The notes: generated by a model from the letters alone, not told the origin. DNA of 42,511 nucleotides from Erythrobacter sp. (GCA_030148605.1 JASBTD010000019.1:1-42511), one strand, 5' to 3'; positions 8,292 through 19,533 are shown, counted from the stretch's first letter. Translations and numbers: made by a program.

Positions 8292-8654
8292 TCGCCCAAC
8301 CGGAAAACTGATCGCAAAATAGATGAGGGCGGATAAAAATCCGCCCTCACGCGACTCTATGGTCGCCTCGACCAATCTGTGTCGTCCGGGTCGCAGAAGA
8401 CAACACCAACCGGCTCGAGCTCTCGTAAGATCGCACGCTTTACGCAAGCGATCCATATTCCTTGGGATTGACCCCCACGATCGCGCCGAAAAATCCTGCA
8501 GCGCATATTCCCCTGCCGGAACATGAGCATCATGCGCAAGAACGTTCACACCGCCTTGTATGAACGCGACACAGAGTCGCTTTTTCGCCCTGATTCGGCG
8601 AAAAAAAACGCAACTAAGTCAGGGTTTCAGTCACATGTGTCCCTCAATTGAGGG
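8292..8654. other. Convergent intergenic region, no supported gene
   Basis: This holds 363 bases between the ends of hsp20 and pyrG. It contains the hairpin at 8324-8349, an AT-armed inverted repeat at 8581-8605 (TTTTTCGCC, 7-base loop, GGCGAAAAA), the palindrome CACATGTG at 8632-8639 and the 14-base palindrome CCCTCAATTGAGGG at 8641-8654, which touches the pyrG stop. Short open frames exist on both strands but none has a ribosome site, coding-like base use or a recognisable product. Confidence 0.6.
8324..8349. terminator. Perfect 11-bp hairpin downstream of hsp20
   Basis: TGAGGGCGGAT (8324-8334) and its complement (8339-8349) enclose the loop AAAA. It stands 32 bases after the hsp20 stop. 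There is no T-run after it on the plus strand; on the minus strand TCTATTTTG follows, so it could also stop read-through from pyrG. Confidence 0.6.
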
Positions 8655-10301
<1,647 letters not shown>

Positions 10302-10381
10302 TTAAGCGGTGAAACGGATTCGTGGCAAGCAAATTGCGCCGCCAGATGGCTCGCAATCCACAGTCTGAGATAGGTTTGCGT

Positions 10382-10744
10382 TTATTCCGTAGCGTCAGCC
10401 AGCGGATCATCCGATGCGGGCGCCGGTGCCTGTGGATCAACCGCGGGGGCCAGCGGATCAACCGGAGCTGCAGGCACCGAGCGATCGAGCGTAGTGCTGA
10501 TCTCGTCGCCACCTGTCGTTTCCACAGCGACAGCCGCCAGTGTGATCGACAGCACGACAAAGGCAATCGCCAGCCAACGTGTCGAACGTGTCAGGAAGTC
10601 AGCCGCGCCGCGCGCGCCCATCAACCCGCCCGGGCTGCCACCAATGCCAAGGCCGCCGCCTTCCGAGCGTTGCATCAGGATAACGCCCACCAATCCGGCT
10701 GCGACAAGAGCCTGGAGAACGGTCAGGAAAAGAAATAGCGACAT
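10382..10744 (-). CDS. secG: Preprotein translocase subunit SecG
   Basis: Small subunit of the SecYEG channel in the inner membrane, 120 residues. Two membrane segments (about 3-23 and 57-75) flank the conserved cytoplasmic loop with MQRSEGGGLGIGGSPGGLMG, which identifies the family. The C-terminus is a long Pro/Ala/Asp-rich tail (about 85-120) typical of alphaproteobacterial SecG and absent from the E. coli protein. It lies between tpiA and pyrG on the minus strand, 83 bases after tpiA. Confidence 0.95.
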   Translation of the reverse strand: MSLFLFLTVLQALVAAGLVGVILMQRSEGGGLGIGGSPGGLMGARGAADFLTRSTRWLAIAFVVLSITLAAVAVETTGGDEISTTLDRSVPAAPVDPLAPAVDPQAPAPASDDPLADATE

Positions 10745-10827
10745 AGTGATCCACTTTGAGTTTGCGCAGGCGCATGTAGTGCCGCGAAGTCATTTGGACA
10801 AGGGAGAGCTCTTCGTGGCGGCAACGC

Positions 10828-11592
10828 TTACGCCTCCAGCGTATCCCCCGCCGCGATCGCGATGCCCATGAAACTGTCTGCGGTCAGGCTGGCACCGCCC
10901 ACAAGCGCGCCGTTGACATCTTCGACTGACAGTATCTCGCGCGCGTTCTCAGGCTTGACCGATCCGCCATAAAGGATGCGGACCTCCGCCCCTTGCTCTT
11001 CACCGTAGAGCTTAATCAGTAGCTGGCGAATCTCCGCATGCATCGCGCCGATATCTTCAGGCGTGGCCGTCTTGCCGGTGCCAATTGCCCAGATCGGCTC
11101 ATACGCCACGGTAAGCTTTTCGCCCGCGCTTTCGATCTGTGCGGGCAAAGACGCCTTGAGTTGCTTGGAAACAAATGCGGCGGCCTTGCCCGCATCGCGC
11201 GTGGCTTCGTCTTCGCCGCAGCACATGATCACATTCATGCCCGCGTCGAGCGCGGATTGTGCCTTTTCCTTGACCAGATCATTGCTTTCGCCATGGCCCT
11301 GGCGCCGTTCGCTATGCCCGACAATCACGAATTTAGCCCCGGCATCTGCCAGCATGGTGGCCGAGATATCGCCAGTGAACGCACCATCGGTGCCCGGATG
11401 GCAATCCTGTGCCCCCACCCCGATCTGCTCGACTTCGCGGTGGACAGCATGGATCAGCGTGTAAGGCGGCGCGATCGCCACTTCGACTTTCATGTGACGC
11501 TGTGCCGCGCGGTCAATCGCGCGCGCTTCAGACAGCATCGCACGCGTGCCGTTCATCTTCCAATTGCCAACGATAAGGGGCCGATCGGCCAT
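10828..11592 (-). CDS. tpiA: Triosephosphate isomerase
   Basis: Glycolytic/gluconeogenic TIM-barrel enzyme interconverting dihydroxyacetone phosphate and glyceraldehyde 3-phosphate; 254 residues. Catalytic Lys in GNWKMNG (near residue 12), His in VIVGHSERR and Glu in AYEPIWAIGTGKTAT are all present, as is the phosphate-binding ILYGGSVKPEN. The frame is open to 11682, but the ATG at 11592 begins the fold and gives the usual length. It is divergent from ppiD across about 196 bases that must hold both promoters; I see no clear operator there. Confidence 0.97.
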   Translation of the reverse strand: MADRPLIVGNWKMNGTRAMLSEARAIDRAAQRHMKVEVAIAPPYTLIHAVHREVEQIGVGAQDCHPGTDGAFTGDISATMLADAGAKFVIVGHSERRQGHGESNDLVKEKAQSALDAGMNVIMCCGEDEATRDAGKAAAFVSKQLKASLPAQIESAGEKLTVAYEPIWAIGTGKTATPEDIGAMHAEIRQLLIKLYGEEQGAEVRILYGGSVKPENAREILSVEDVNGALVGGASLTADSFMGIAIAAGDTLEA

Positions 11593-11788
11593 AAAGGGGA
11601 ATCCTGCTACTTTCGAATCTTGGTCTGCAAGCATAAGAGCTTGGGGGCCGGTCCCGCTAGCCGACCTTTCCAATCCAGTCAAAACCGTTTGTCACCTGTT
11701 GCGGCAACACCGCAGGCCGGATAAAGCGCGTCAACGAATTCCATTCGTCCGCCATCTGCGGACCAAGATACAGCGGACCGCGCTTTTC

Positions 11789-13726
11789 ATGATCACATTC
11801 TTTCGCAAGTTCTTTGGCTCGAAACTTGGCCTTGGCCTGACGCTAGGTTTTCTGGGCCTGATCGCCTTCGCCTTTGCCAGCAGCGATGTTGCCAACACGG
11901 CCGTGTTCGGCGGCGTTTCCGGCGGAGACCGGGTGGCCGTGGTGGGCGACGAGAAGATCGGCAATGCCGATTTCAGCCGCACGGTCAGCTCTGCCGTCGA
12001 TCAAGTTCGGCGCGAGAACCCGACAATCACCATCCCTGCCTTTGTCGAGCAAGGTGGCCTCGACACTGTCCTGCAGCAGATGATCGATCGCACAGCGGTT
12101 AGCGCTTACGCCCGCGAATACGGCCTGCGGGCAGGTGACAATCTGATCAACAGCGAAATCCTGCAGATCAGCGCCTTTCGCGGCCCGGATGGCAATTTCA
12201 GCCAGGATGCATTCCTCGCTGCTCTGCGCCAGCAAGGCTTGAACGAAGCGATGCTGCGGCGCGATCTGGGCGATAGCTTGCTGGCGCAGCAATTGCTGGT
12301 CCCGGCGCTCAGCGGAACGCAAATGCCGCAAAAGCTGGCGATGCAATATGCCGCCCTGCTGCGCGAACGGCGCGAAGGTGCAGTCGGTTTCCTGCCCAGC
12401 GCGGCTTTCGCGCCAACCGGTGATCCGACGGACGAGCAAATCAATGCCTTCTATCGGGAAACGCGCGAGAATTATGTCCGGCCAGAACGCCGCACCATTC
12501 GCTATGCGACGTTTGGTGTCGAGAATCTCGATACCGATGTCACGCCGACAGCAGAAGAGATCGCGGCGCGTTTCGAGCGTGACAGCGCGGAATACGCAGC
12601 ACGCGAGGAACGCAGCTTCACGCAGTTGATTGTTCCGACTGAGGAGGCGGCCAATGCGCTGCGCCAGCGTGTGAGTGCAGGCGCATCACTGGCTGCTGTA
12701 GCGCGCGAAGCGGGTTTCAGCACGACGCAGCTCGGCCCGATTGAACAATCTGCCTATGCCGATGTGGCTAATGCAGAAGTGGCGCAGACAGTATTCGCCG
12801 CGGCACAAGGCCAATTGGCCGAACCTGCGCGCAGCGCTCTGGGCTGGCACGTTGTTCGCGTTGACCGCATCAACCGCATCCCTGCGCGCAGCCTGGCACA
12901 GGTCACTCCGGAAATTACCGAAGAATTGCTTGCAGAAAAGCGCGCACAGGCACTCGCCGACATGAGCGCGCGAGTGGAAGAGCAACTTGAAGAGGGTGTC
13001 TCTTTCTCTCAGATGGCTGCGAACATCGGCGTGGAAGTGTCACAGACTGCGCCGCTCACGGCTGACGGGCGCATCTATGACAATCCGGCTGCGCAAACGC
13101 CGCCGCAATTGCGCGGAGCGATCAGCACCGCATTCCAGATGGAAGAAGGCGAGCCTCAACTGGCCGAACTGGTTCGGGGCACGACCTACATGCTGTTCGA
13201 AGTATCTGAAGTGACTGCGTCCGCCGCCGCCCCGCTCAGCGAAATCCGCCAGCAAGTGGTAATCGACTGGCGTCTGGCAGAAGGTGCCGCCGCAGCGAAG
13301 GAAGCAGCCGATCGTGTGATTGGCCGCGTTCGGGGCGACACCACGCTTGCTGCTGCGATGCGCGAAGAAGAGGTGAACTTGCCGCCTGTCGACAACCTCA
13401 GCATCAATCGCGAAGAACTGCTCAGCCAGGGCCAGCAGATCCCGCCAGCGCTCGCGCTGTTCTTTAGCATGGCGCAAGGCACGACCAAGCGGCTGGAAGC
13501 CCCCGGCAATATCGGCTGGTTCGTGGTTGACCTCGACAAGATTTTGACCGGCGAAGTGCAAGCCGATGATCCGATCGTCGCGTCTGCTCGCCAGCAATTG
13601 CGCGGCGCGATCAGCGACGAGCTTGCCGAACAGCTGACCCTTGCCATTCGCGAGGAGCTGGGTGTCGAGACCAATGAGGCTGCGGTTGCTGCTGTCCGCC
13701 GTCAGCTCACCGGCGAAACTCAGTAA
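11789..13726 (+). CDS. ppiD: Peptidyl-prolyl isomerase, PpiD/SurA-like periplasmic folding factor
   Basis: Membrane-anchored periplasmic chaperone of 645 residues. After a short basic N-terminus one signal-anchor segment (about 13-33) leads into a SurA-like N-terminal helical domain, then a parvulin rotamase domain at about 260-360 (SFTQLIVPTEEAANALRQ ... GWHVVRVDRI), then a second helical part. The parvulin domain looks divergent, as in E. coli PpiD, so enzyme activity is uncertain. The ATG at 11789 is chosen; the frame continues upstream but the extra 81 residues run antisense through the tpiA start. trpE follows after 12 bases, so the trp genes are probably read from the ppiD promoter. Confidence 0.88.
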   Translation: MITFFRKFFGSKLGLGLTLGFLGLIAFAFASSDVANTAVFGGVSGGDRVAVVGDEKIGNADFSRTVSSAVDQVRRENPTITIPAFVEQGGLDTVLQQMIDRTAVSAYAREYGLRAGDNLINSEILQISAFRGPDGNFSQDAFLAALRQQGLNEAMLRRDLGDSLLAQQLLVPALSGTQMPQKLAMQYAALLRERREGAVGFLPSAAFAPTGDPTDEQINAFYRETRENYVRPERRTIRYATFGVENLDTDVTPTAEEIAARFERDSAEYAAREERSFTQLIVPTEEAANALRQRVSAGASLAAVAREAGFSTTQLGPIEQSAYADVANAEVAQTVFAAAQGQLAEPARSALGWHVVRVDRINRIPARSLAQVTPEITEELLAEKRAQALADMSARVEEQLEEGVSFSQMAANIGVEVSQTAPLTADGRIYDNPAAQTPPQLRGAISTAFQMEEGEPQLAELVRGTTYMLFEVSEVTASAAAPLSEIRQQVVIDWRLAEGAAAAKEAADRVIGRVRGDTTLAAAMREEEVNLPPVDNLSINREELLSQGQQIPPALALFFSMAQGTTKRLEAPGNIGWFVVDLDKILTGEVQADDPIVASARQQLRGAISDELAEQLTLAIREELGVETNEAAVAAVRRQLTGETQ

Positions 13727-13738
13727 GGAGCGCGCCGG

Positions 13739-15262
13739 TTGTCATCCGCATCGGGAGCACATCTGCCGGCTAATTCAGCAGCAGCAGCGCAGGCCTTGGC
13801 TCAGGGCAAGCCCGCGCTTGTCTGGCGCAAGGTTATTGCTGACACGGAAACGCCGGTTGGGGCGGCGACCAAGCTGATCGAGCCGGAACGCGGCGATTTC
13901 CTGCTCGAATCGGTCGAAGGCGGTGAAGTGCGCGGGCGATACAGCCTGTTGGGGCTCGATCCCGATCTTGTGTTTCGTGCGAGCAGCGAGAAGGCAGAGA
14001 TAAATTCGCATTGGCAGCAAGACCGGAGCGCGTTCGAGCCCTGCGCGCAGTCGAGCCTGGATGCGCTGCGTTCGCTGGCCGATTCGTGCCGGATCGACGT
14101 GCCGGAAGAGCTGCCGCCAGCCCTCGCCTGCCTGGTCGGCTATTTCGGGTTCGAAACTGTCGGGTTGGTGGAAGACTTGCCGCGCGCGCCCGATAGCGAG
14201 CTTGAGCTGCCCGACATGCTGTTCGTTCGCCCGACCATCATCCTGGTGTTTGACGGGCTGACCGATGCACTGTTTGCAATCGCGCCGATCTGGCAGGCTG
14301 CAGATCCCGACGTCGCGATTGAACATGCGGGTGAGCGGATAGACGAGATCTTGCGGCAATTGTCCGGCTCTGCTGCCCCTCAAAGCCGGATGAGCGAATT
14401 GCCAGCCATGGATCTGGAGCCGGTTCTCGCCGCTGACGCTTACAAGAGCATGGTCTTGAAGGCGAAGGATTACATCACGGCAGGCGATATCTTCCAGGTC
14501 GTGCTGGCGCAGCGCTTCACCTGCCCCTTCCCGCTGCCGCCGATCGAGCTTTACCGCGCCTTGCGACGGGTGAACCCGTCACCCTTCCTCTATTTCCTCG
14601 ACTTGCCCGGATTTGCCGTGGTCGGCTCAAGCCCGGAAATCCTTGTCCGGGTGCGCGATGGCGAAGTGACGATCCGCCCGATTGCCGGCACGCGCCCACG
14701 CGGCGCGACTACGCAAGAAGACAATGCCAATGAAGCAAGCCTGCTCGCCGATCCCAAGGAACGGGCAGAGCATCTCATGCTGCTTGATCTGGGCCGCAAT
14801 GATGTTGGACGGGTGGCTGCGCGCGGGTCGGTTGAAGTGACCGACAGTTTCACCATCGAACGGTACAGCCACGTCATGCATATCGTCAGCAATGTCATTG
14901 GACAGCTCGATCCATCGCGCGATGCGATCGATGCGCTGTTTGCCGGTTTCCCCGCTGGAACCGTAAGCGGCGCGCCCAAGATCCGCGCCTGCGAGATCAT
15001 CGCCGAGCTGGAGCCGGAAACGCGCGGTGCCTATGCCGGTGGAGTAGGCTATTTCGCACCCGATGGCTCGGTCGACAGCTGCATCGTATTGCGCACAGCG
15101 GTTGTGAAAGACGGCATGATGCATGTGCAGGCAGGCGCGGGCATCGTGGCAGACAGCGATCCTGACTATGAGCTTGCTGAATGCAAGGCCAAGGCAGGCG
15201 CGCTGATCGCAGCCGCGCGCGAAGCGGCGCGTGTCGCCAGCGAGCCGGGCTTTGGTCAATGA
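13739..15262 (+). CDS. trpE: Anthranilate synthase component I
   Basis: Chorismate-using subunit of anthranilate synthase (first step of tryptophan synthesis), 507 residues. The N-terminal domain carries the LLES motif for tryptophan feedback binding (GDFLLESVEGG). The chorismate-binding domain shows RPIAGTRPRG, LLDLGRNDVGRV and GTVSGAPKIRA. The start is TTG: AAGGAG at 13725-13730 overlaps the ppiD stop and stands 8 bases upstream. Its glutamine amidotransferase partner trpG is not adjacent but two genes downstream. Confidence 0.96.
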   Translation: MSSASGAHLPANSAAAAQALAQGKPALVWRKVIADTETPVGAATKLIEPERGDFLLESVEGGEVRGRYSLLGLDPDLVFRASSEKAEINSHWQQDRSAFEPCAQSSLDALRSLADSCRIDVPEELPPALACLVGYFGFETVGLVEDLPRAPDSELELPDMLFVRPTIILVFDGLTDALFAIAPIWQAADPDVAIEHAGERIDEILRQLSGSAAPQSRMSELPAMDLEPVLAADAYKSMVLKAKDYITAGDIFQVVLAQRFTCPFPLPPIELYRALRRVNPSPFLYFLDLPGFAVVGSSPEILVRVRDGEVTIRPIAGTRPRGATTQEDNANEASLLADPKERAEHLMLLDLGRNDVGRVAARGSVEVTDSFTIERYSHVMHIVSNVIGQLDPSRDAIDALFAGFPAGTVSGAPKIRACEIIAELEPETRGAYAGGVGYFAPDGSVDSCIVLRTAVVKDGMMHVQAGAGIVADSDPDYELAECKAKAGALIAAAREAARVASEPGFGQ

Positions 15263-16074
15263 GGCATGCGCTCTTTCTGCTAGCAGCCATGACCACGCTT
15301 GCCTCTTGCGAGATGCAAGGTGGCGAACCGGTAACCCGCACGGAAATCGGTTCCGGCTCTGAAAGCCGCGTAGCCTTGCGCCGCGAAGCGTCCGCTTGCG
15401 AAGTGGTGGTGTTCGAAGAAGTGCCGCTGACGCATTGCGTTGCCGATCCGCAAAAGCATCGCATTTCGATGGTGCTGGCAGACCCGGCAGGCACGCCTTA
15501 CCGCTCGCTACGCACCTATGGCGAAGCGCTGGGCGAAGACGCCGCCGTGGTTGCTTTCGCAATGAACGGAGGAATGTTCGAAGGCGATGGCTCGCCGCTT
15601 GGCTATTATGTCGAGCAGAGTTACCGCCTGGAAGAATTGAACCGCGGCGATGGCACCGGCAATTTCTACCTCAAGCCCAATGGCGTATTCTTCGGCACAG
15701 ACGGCAATTGGGAAATCCGCACGGCAGACAGTTTCCTGCGCAATGTCAGCGATCGGCCGCAATTCGGCACGCAGTCTGGCCCCATGCTGGTTATCGACGG
15801 ACAATTGCATCCGGAAATGCAAGACGACGGACCATCACAGATCGTTCGCAACGGCGTAGGGATCGATGAGCAAGGCAAGGCACATTTCGTGATTTCCGAA
15901 GCTGCGCTGAGTTTCGGAAAGCTCGCACGCTATTTTCGCGATGAACTCAAGACACCCAATGCGCTCTATCTCGATGGCGGGGTTTCCGCCTTGTGGGACC
16001 CGGTGACTGAACGGCTCGACGAAACCCGCAATATCGGGCCGCTTGTCGTGGTTACGAAGAAAGCAAGCCAATGA
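15259..16074 (+). CDS. Lipoprotein with phosphodiester glycosidase-like (DUF2233/NAGPA) domain
   Basis: Predicted lipoprotein of 271 residues. The signal sequence MRHALFLLAAMTTLASC ends in the lipobox LASC, with Cys17 the lipidated residue. The body matches the DUF2233/NAGPA fold: FAMNGGMFEGDGSPLGYYVE, KPNGVFFG, QSGPMLVIDG and the closing ALYLDGGVSALW. That family includes enzymes uncovering GlcNAc-phosphodiesters; the substrate here is unknown. The ATG overlaps the trpE stop by 4 bases (ATGA) and its own stop overlaps pip in the same way, so it is translationally coupled inside the trp operon. Confidence 0.88.
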   Translation: MRHALFLLAAMTTLASCEMQGGEPVTRTEIGSGSESRVALRREASACEVVVFEEVPLTHCVADPQKHRISMVLADPAGTPYRSLRTYGEALGEDAAVVAFAMNGGMFEGDGSPLGYYVEQSYRLEELNRGDGTGNFYLKPNGVFFGTDGNWEIRTADSFLRNVSDRPQFGTQSGPMLVIDGQLHPEMQDDGPSQIVRNGVGIDEQGKAHFVISEAALSFGKLARYFRDELKTPNALYLDGGVSALWDPVTERLDETRNIGPLVVVTKKASQ

Positions 16075-17033
16075 TCAGCTACGAACGCACGCTTTACCCG
16101 GAGATCGAGCCATTCGAAACCGGCATGTTCGACGTCGGCGAAGGTCATTCGCTCTATTACGAACGCGTCGGAACCTCGGGCGCCAAGCCTGCTGTGTTCC
16201 TGCACGGCGGCCCCGGTGGCGGGATCAGCGAAAAGAACCGCCGCCAATGGGATCCGGCGCTCTATGACGTGCTGCTGTTCGATCAGCGCGGCTGCGGCAA
16301 GTCGCTGCCCTTCGCGGAGATCGAGCATAATGATACCTGGCGCATCGTGTCCGATATCGAGAAGCTGCGCGAAATGTGCGGGCATGACAGCTGGCAGGTG
16401 TTCGGCGGCAGCTGGGGGGCAACGCTCTCGCTCGCCTATGCGCAGACACACCCGGATCGCGTTGATGAACTGGTGCTGCGCGGCGTGTTTCTGGCCCGGC
16501 AGAAAGAGAAGAACTGGCTCTATCGCTACGGCGCGAGCGAGATCATGGCCGAGCAATGGGACCAGTTTACAGGGCTTATCCCGGAAGACGAGCGCGGCGA
16601 TCTGGTGCAGGCCTATTACAACCGCCTGACCAGCGATGACGAAGCGACCCGGCTCGCGGCAGCACGCGAATGGTCATTGTGGGAAGGCAATGTTGCGACC
16701 TTGCTGCCCGATCCGGAGCTGCTCGATGCTTTTGCCGATCCGGCCAAAGCCGTGCCGTTCGCCCGCATCTGCGCCAAGTTCTTTCTGGAAGACTTCTTCT
16801 TCGAAGACTCGCAACTTCTGAAGGACGCGCACAAGCTCAAGGGCATTCCGGGCATCATCGTGCAAGGCCGCCATGATATCTGCTGCCCGCCAACATCGGC
16901 GTGGGAATTGAAGAAAGCATGGCCAGAGGTTGACCTGCGCATCGTGCATGATGCAGGCCACAGCGCCTATGAGCCGGGCATCGTCGATGGTCTTGTCCGC
17001 GCGACCGATGAATTGGCTGGCAAAAGCGCTTGA
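16071..17033 (+). CDS. pip: Prolyl aminopeptidase (proline iminopeptidase), alpha/beta hydrolase
   Basis: Alpha/beta-hydrolase of peptidase family S33, 320 residues, removing N-terminal proline from peptides. The oxyanion motif HGGPGGG lies at 45-51, DQRGCGKS at 71-78, the nucleophile Ser114 in GGSWGA, an acid Asp in QGRHDICCP and the His in DAGHSAYE. Length and motifs match the family. There is no signal peptide, so it is cytoplasmic. It sits between trpE and trpG with an ATGA overlap to the lipoprotein gene and 51 bases before trpG. No role in tryptophan synthesis is known. Confidence 0.94.
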   Translation: MISYERTLYPEIEPFETGMFDVGEGHSLYYERVGTSGAKPAVFLHGGPGGGISEKNRRQWDPALYDVLLFDQRGCGKSLPFAEIEHNDTWRIVSDIEKLREMCGHDSWQVFGGSWGATLSLAYAQTHPDRVDELVLRGVFLARQKEKNWLYRYGASEIMAEQWDQFTGLIPEDERGDLVQAYYNRLTSDDEATRLAAAREWSLWEGNVATLLPDPELLDAFADPAKAVPFARICAKFFLEDFFFEDSQLLKDAHKLKGIPGIIVQGRHDICCPPTSAWELKKAWPEVDLRIVHDAGHSAYEPGIVDGLVRATDELAGKSA

Positions 17034-17084
17034 AAGCAAAACTCACTTGATCGCGCGCGCGCAAACCGCGATGGCGGCAACGCA

Positions 17085-17669
17085 ATGATCCTGGTTATCG
17101 ACAATTACGACAGCTTCACCTTCAACCTGGTCCATTATCTGATGGAACTGGGCGCTGAAGTGCGGGTCGAGCGCAATGACGCGTTGAGCGCGGCTGACGC
17201 GATCAAGACCAATGCCGCGGGCTTCCTGATTTCGCCCGGCCCCTGCACGCCCAATGAAGCCGGGATCAGTCTCGATCTGGTCGCGGCCTGTGCTGATGCC
17301 GGCAAGCCGCTGCTGGGCGTATGCCTGGGCCATCAGTCGATCGGCCAGCATTTCGGCGGCAAGGTCGAACGTGGCGGCTTGATGCATGGCAAGACCTCGC
17401 CTGTGACGCATGACGGCAGCGGCGTCTTCGCCGGGCTCCCCTCGCCCTTCACCGCGACGCGCTATCACAGCCTGGTGGTGCGCGATCAGCCAGAGGAGCT
17501 GGTGGTCAACGCAACGTCCGACGATGGCCACACCATGGGTTTTCGCCACCGCGAGCTGCCCATCCACGGCGTGCAATTCCACCCGGAAAGCATCGCGACC
17601 GAACACGGGCATGCGCTGCTGGCGAATTTCCTGAAGCTGTGCGGCGTAGATACGAAAGAGATCGCATGA
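17085..17669 (+). CDS. trpG: Anthranilate synthase component II (glutamine amidotransferase)
   Basis: Class I glutamine amidotransferase subunit, 194 residues, supplying ammonia to TrpE. It opens with the typical [18 protein letters not shown]. The catalytic Cys80 is in GVCLGHQS, and the His and Glu in QFHPESI near residue 171-173. The oxyanion loop reads [11 protein letters not shown]. The same protein may also serve folate synthesis as PabA if no second copy exists (inference). trpD starts inside its stop codon. Confidence 0.95.
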   Translation: MILVIDNYDSFTFNLVHYLMELGAEVRVERNDALSAADAIKTNAAGFLISPGPCTPNEAGISLDLVAACADAGKPLLGVCLGHQSIGQHFGGKVERGGLMHGKTSPVTHDGSGVFAGLPSPFTATRYHSLVVRDQPEELVVNATSDDGHTMGFRHRELPIHGVQFHPESIATEHGHALLANFLKLCGVDTKEIA

Positions 17670-18658
17670 AGACCCTTCCCCTCGCTGTCCCGCATATGAG
17701 CGAAACTGAGGCCGAGGAAGTCTTCGGCTGGATCCTTGACGGCGAAGCGAGTGATGAGGAAATCGCGCGCTTCCTGCTGGCGATGACCGAGCGCAGCGAA
17801 ACGGCTGAAGAAATCGCCGGGGCCGCGCGCGCCTTGCGCGCTCGCCTGATCCCCATTGAAGCGCCCGAAGGTGCAGTCGATTGTTGCGGCACTGGCGGCG
17901 ATGGGCATCACACGCTCAATGTCTCGACCGCTGTGTCGCTGGTAGTCGCCTCTTGCGGGGTGCCGGTGGCGAAGCACGGCAATCGCGCCGCGTCGCGCAA
18001 ATCGGGCGCTGCGGATACGCTCGAGGCGCTGGGCCTCGATATGGATGCTGCGGGGCGCACAGCGGAGAAAACTCTGGCTGAAATCGGCATCTGTTTCCTG
18101 TTCGCGAAGAACCATCATCCGGCGATGGGCCGTATCCAGCCTATTCGCCAGAAACTGGGCAAACGCACGATCTTCAACCTGATGGGGCCGCTGTCCAATC
18201 CCGCTGGCGTAACCCGCCAACTGATCGGGATTGCGCGCCCGGGTTACGTCCCGATCTATGCCGATGCGAAGGCACGGTTGGGAACCAAGCGCACCTTCAT
18301 TGCGTCAGGCGATGAAGGCCTCGACGAACTGAGCCTGGCTGGTGGCAATGAATTGGCGGACGTGACCGGCGGCGAGTTCGAAATGCGCCGTGTTTCAGCT
18401 GACATAGCGGGCCTGCCGCACGCTCCCGTCGAAGCGATCCGTGGCGGCGATGCGGCGCACAATGCGCGCGCGCTGGCAGCCTTGCTGGAGGGCTTTCCCG
18501 GACCATACCGTGATGCGGTGCTATTCAACGCGGCGGCAACCCTGATCGTGGCGGGCAAGACAGAGGATTGGGCCGAGGGTGCCAGCATGGCCGCTGAAGC
18601 GCTGGACAGCGGCAAGGCTGCGCAGCTGCTCGGCAAATGGATCGAGCTGGCGACCTAG
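17666..18658 (+). CDS. trpD: Anthranilate phosphoribosyltransferase
   Basis: Second enzyme of the pathway, joining anthranilate and PRPP; 330 residues. The PRPP loop [16 protein letters not shown] is at about 73-88, and the anthranilate/metal-binding [15 protein letters not shown] and [22 protein letters not shown] stretches follow. The ATG at 17666 overlaps the trpG stop (ATGA), which decides the start against an upstream in-frame codon at 17639. Confidence 0.96.
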   Translation: MKTLPLAVPHMSETEAEEVFGWILDGEASDEEIARFLLAMTERSETAEEIAGAARALRARLIPIEAPEGAVDCCGTGGDGHHTLNVSTAVSLVVASCGVPVAKHGNRAASRKSGAADTLEALGLDMDAAGRTAEKTLAEIGICFLFAKNHHPAMGRIQPIRQKLGKRTIFNLMGPLSNPAGVTRQLIGIARPGYVPIYADAKARLGTKRTFIASGDEGLDELSLAGGNELADVTGGEFEMRRVSADIAGLPHAPVEAIRGGDAAHNARALAALLEGFPGPYRDAVLFNAAATLIVAGKTEDWAEGASMAAEALDSGKAAQLLGKWIELAT

Positions 18659-18672
18659 TGGATAGAGAAAAC

Positions 18673-18739
18673 CCGTTCGCACTGAGCCTGTCGAAGTGCG
18701 TGCGTCACTCACATCCTTCGACAAGCTCAGGATGAACGG
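18673..18739. repeat. REP-like inverted repeat between trpD and trpC
   Basis: Two 24-base arms (18673-18696 and 18716-18739) are inverted copies with 20 of 24 positions matching and a 19-base loop. The shared core is CTGAGC(T/C)TGTCGAAG. The right arm ends 8 bases before the trpC start. A further partial copy lies at 42493-42511. Such repeats are widely scattered in Sphingomonadales genomes. Confidence 0.85.
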
Positions 18740-18747
18740 AATTTGAT

Positions 18748-19533
18748 GTGAACAAGCTTGAGGAAATCTGCACCAACAAGCGCATCGAAGTGGCTCAGCG
18801 CCGCGCCGAACGCTCGGTCACCGCGCTCGATCACCGCGCCGCCGGGCAAAGCGCGCCGCGCGGGTTCGAAGCGGCTCTGCGCGCCAAGGCGGCGAGCGGC
18901 TTCGCGCTGATCGCAGAGATCAAGAAGGCATCGCCTTCCAAGGGGCTGATCCGCGAAGATTTCCAACCTGCAGAGCATGCCAAGGCCTATGAGGCTGGAG
19001 GCGCCGCCTGTCTTTCAGTCCTGACCGATGCGCCCTATTTCCAGGGGCATGAGGATTACCTCAAGGCTGCGCGCGCGGCGTGCGATCTGCCTGTGTTGCG
19101 CAAGGATTTCATGGTCGATCCGTGGCAGGTTGCCGAAGCGCGCAGCATCGGCGCCGATGCTATCCTGATCATCGTTGCCGCGCTGGAAGATGCCGAGATG
19201 GCCGAAATCGAAGCCGCCGCGCTCGCGCGCGATATGGATGTGCTGGTCGAAGTGCATGACGAAGCGGAGATGGAGCGCGCGGCCAAGCTCACATCGCGCT
19301 TGATCGGAGTGAACAATCGCAACCTCAAGACTTTCACGACTGATCTCGCCACGACCGAACGATTGGCACCGCTCGCACCCGAAGGAACGCTGCTGGTCGG
19401 CGAAAGCGGGATCAATAGCCATGCGGATTGCGAGAGGCTCGCGAAATCGGGCGTGCGCACATTCCTGGTCGGGGAAAGCCTGATGCGGCAGGCGGATGTT
19501 GAAGCTGCGACACGCGCGCTGCTTGAAGGTTGA
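18748..19533 (+). CDS. trpC: Indole-3-glycerol phosphate synthase
   Basis: TIM-barrel enzyme closing the indole ring of CDRP, 261 residues. Catalytic residues are visible in [14 protein letters not shown] (Glu and Lys), [12 protein letters not shown] and [21 protein letters not shown] is also typical. There is no fused TrpF domain. The start is GTG (18748); the ATG two bases earlier is out of frame and stops at once. No good Shine-Dalgarno is seen, only GGA at the end of the REP repeat. trpF, trpB and trpA are not in the window. Confidence 0.95.
   Translation: MNKLEEICTNKRIEVAQRRAERSVTALDHRAAGQSAPRGFEAALRAKAASGFALIAEIKKASPSKGLIREDFQPAEHAKAYEAGGAACLSVLTDAPYFQGHEDYLKAARAACDLPVLRKDFMVDPWQVAEARSIGADAILIIVAALEDAEMAEIEAAALARDMDVLVEVHDEAEMERAAKLTSRLIGVNNRNLKTFTTDLATTERLAPLAPEGTLLVGESGINSHADCERLAKSGVRTFLVGESLMRQADVEAATRALLEG

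Noticed and set aside
8357..8549. Short minus-strand frames downstream of pyrG, including one that would read into FGAIVGVNPKEYGSLA after a one-base slip in a T-run (near 8490-8500)
   Set aside because: No ribosome site, poor coding-like base use before the slip, and no recognised family. It could be a decayed small gene, but I cannot support it.
11546..11788. 81-residue N-terminal extension of ppiD
   Set aside because: It overlaps the tpiA start in antisense and would displace the signal-anchor from the N-terminus.
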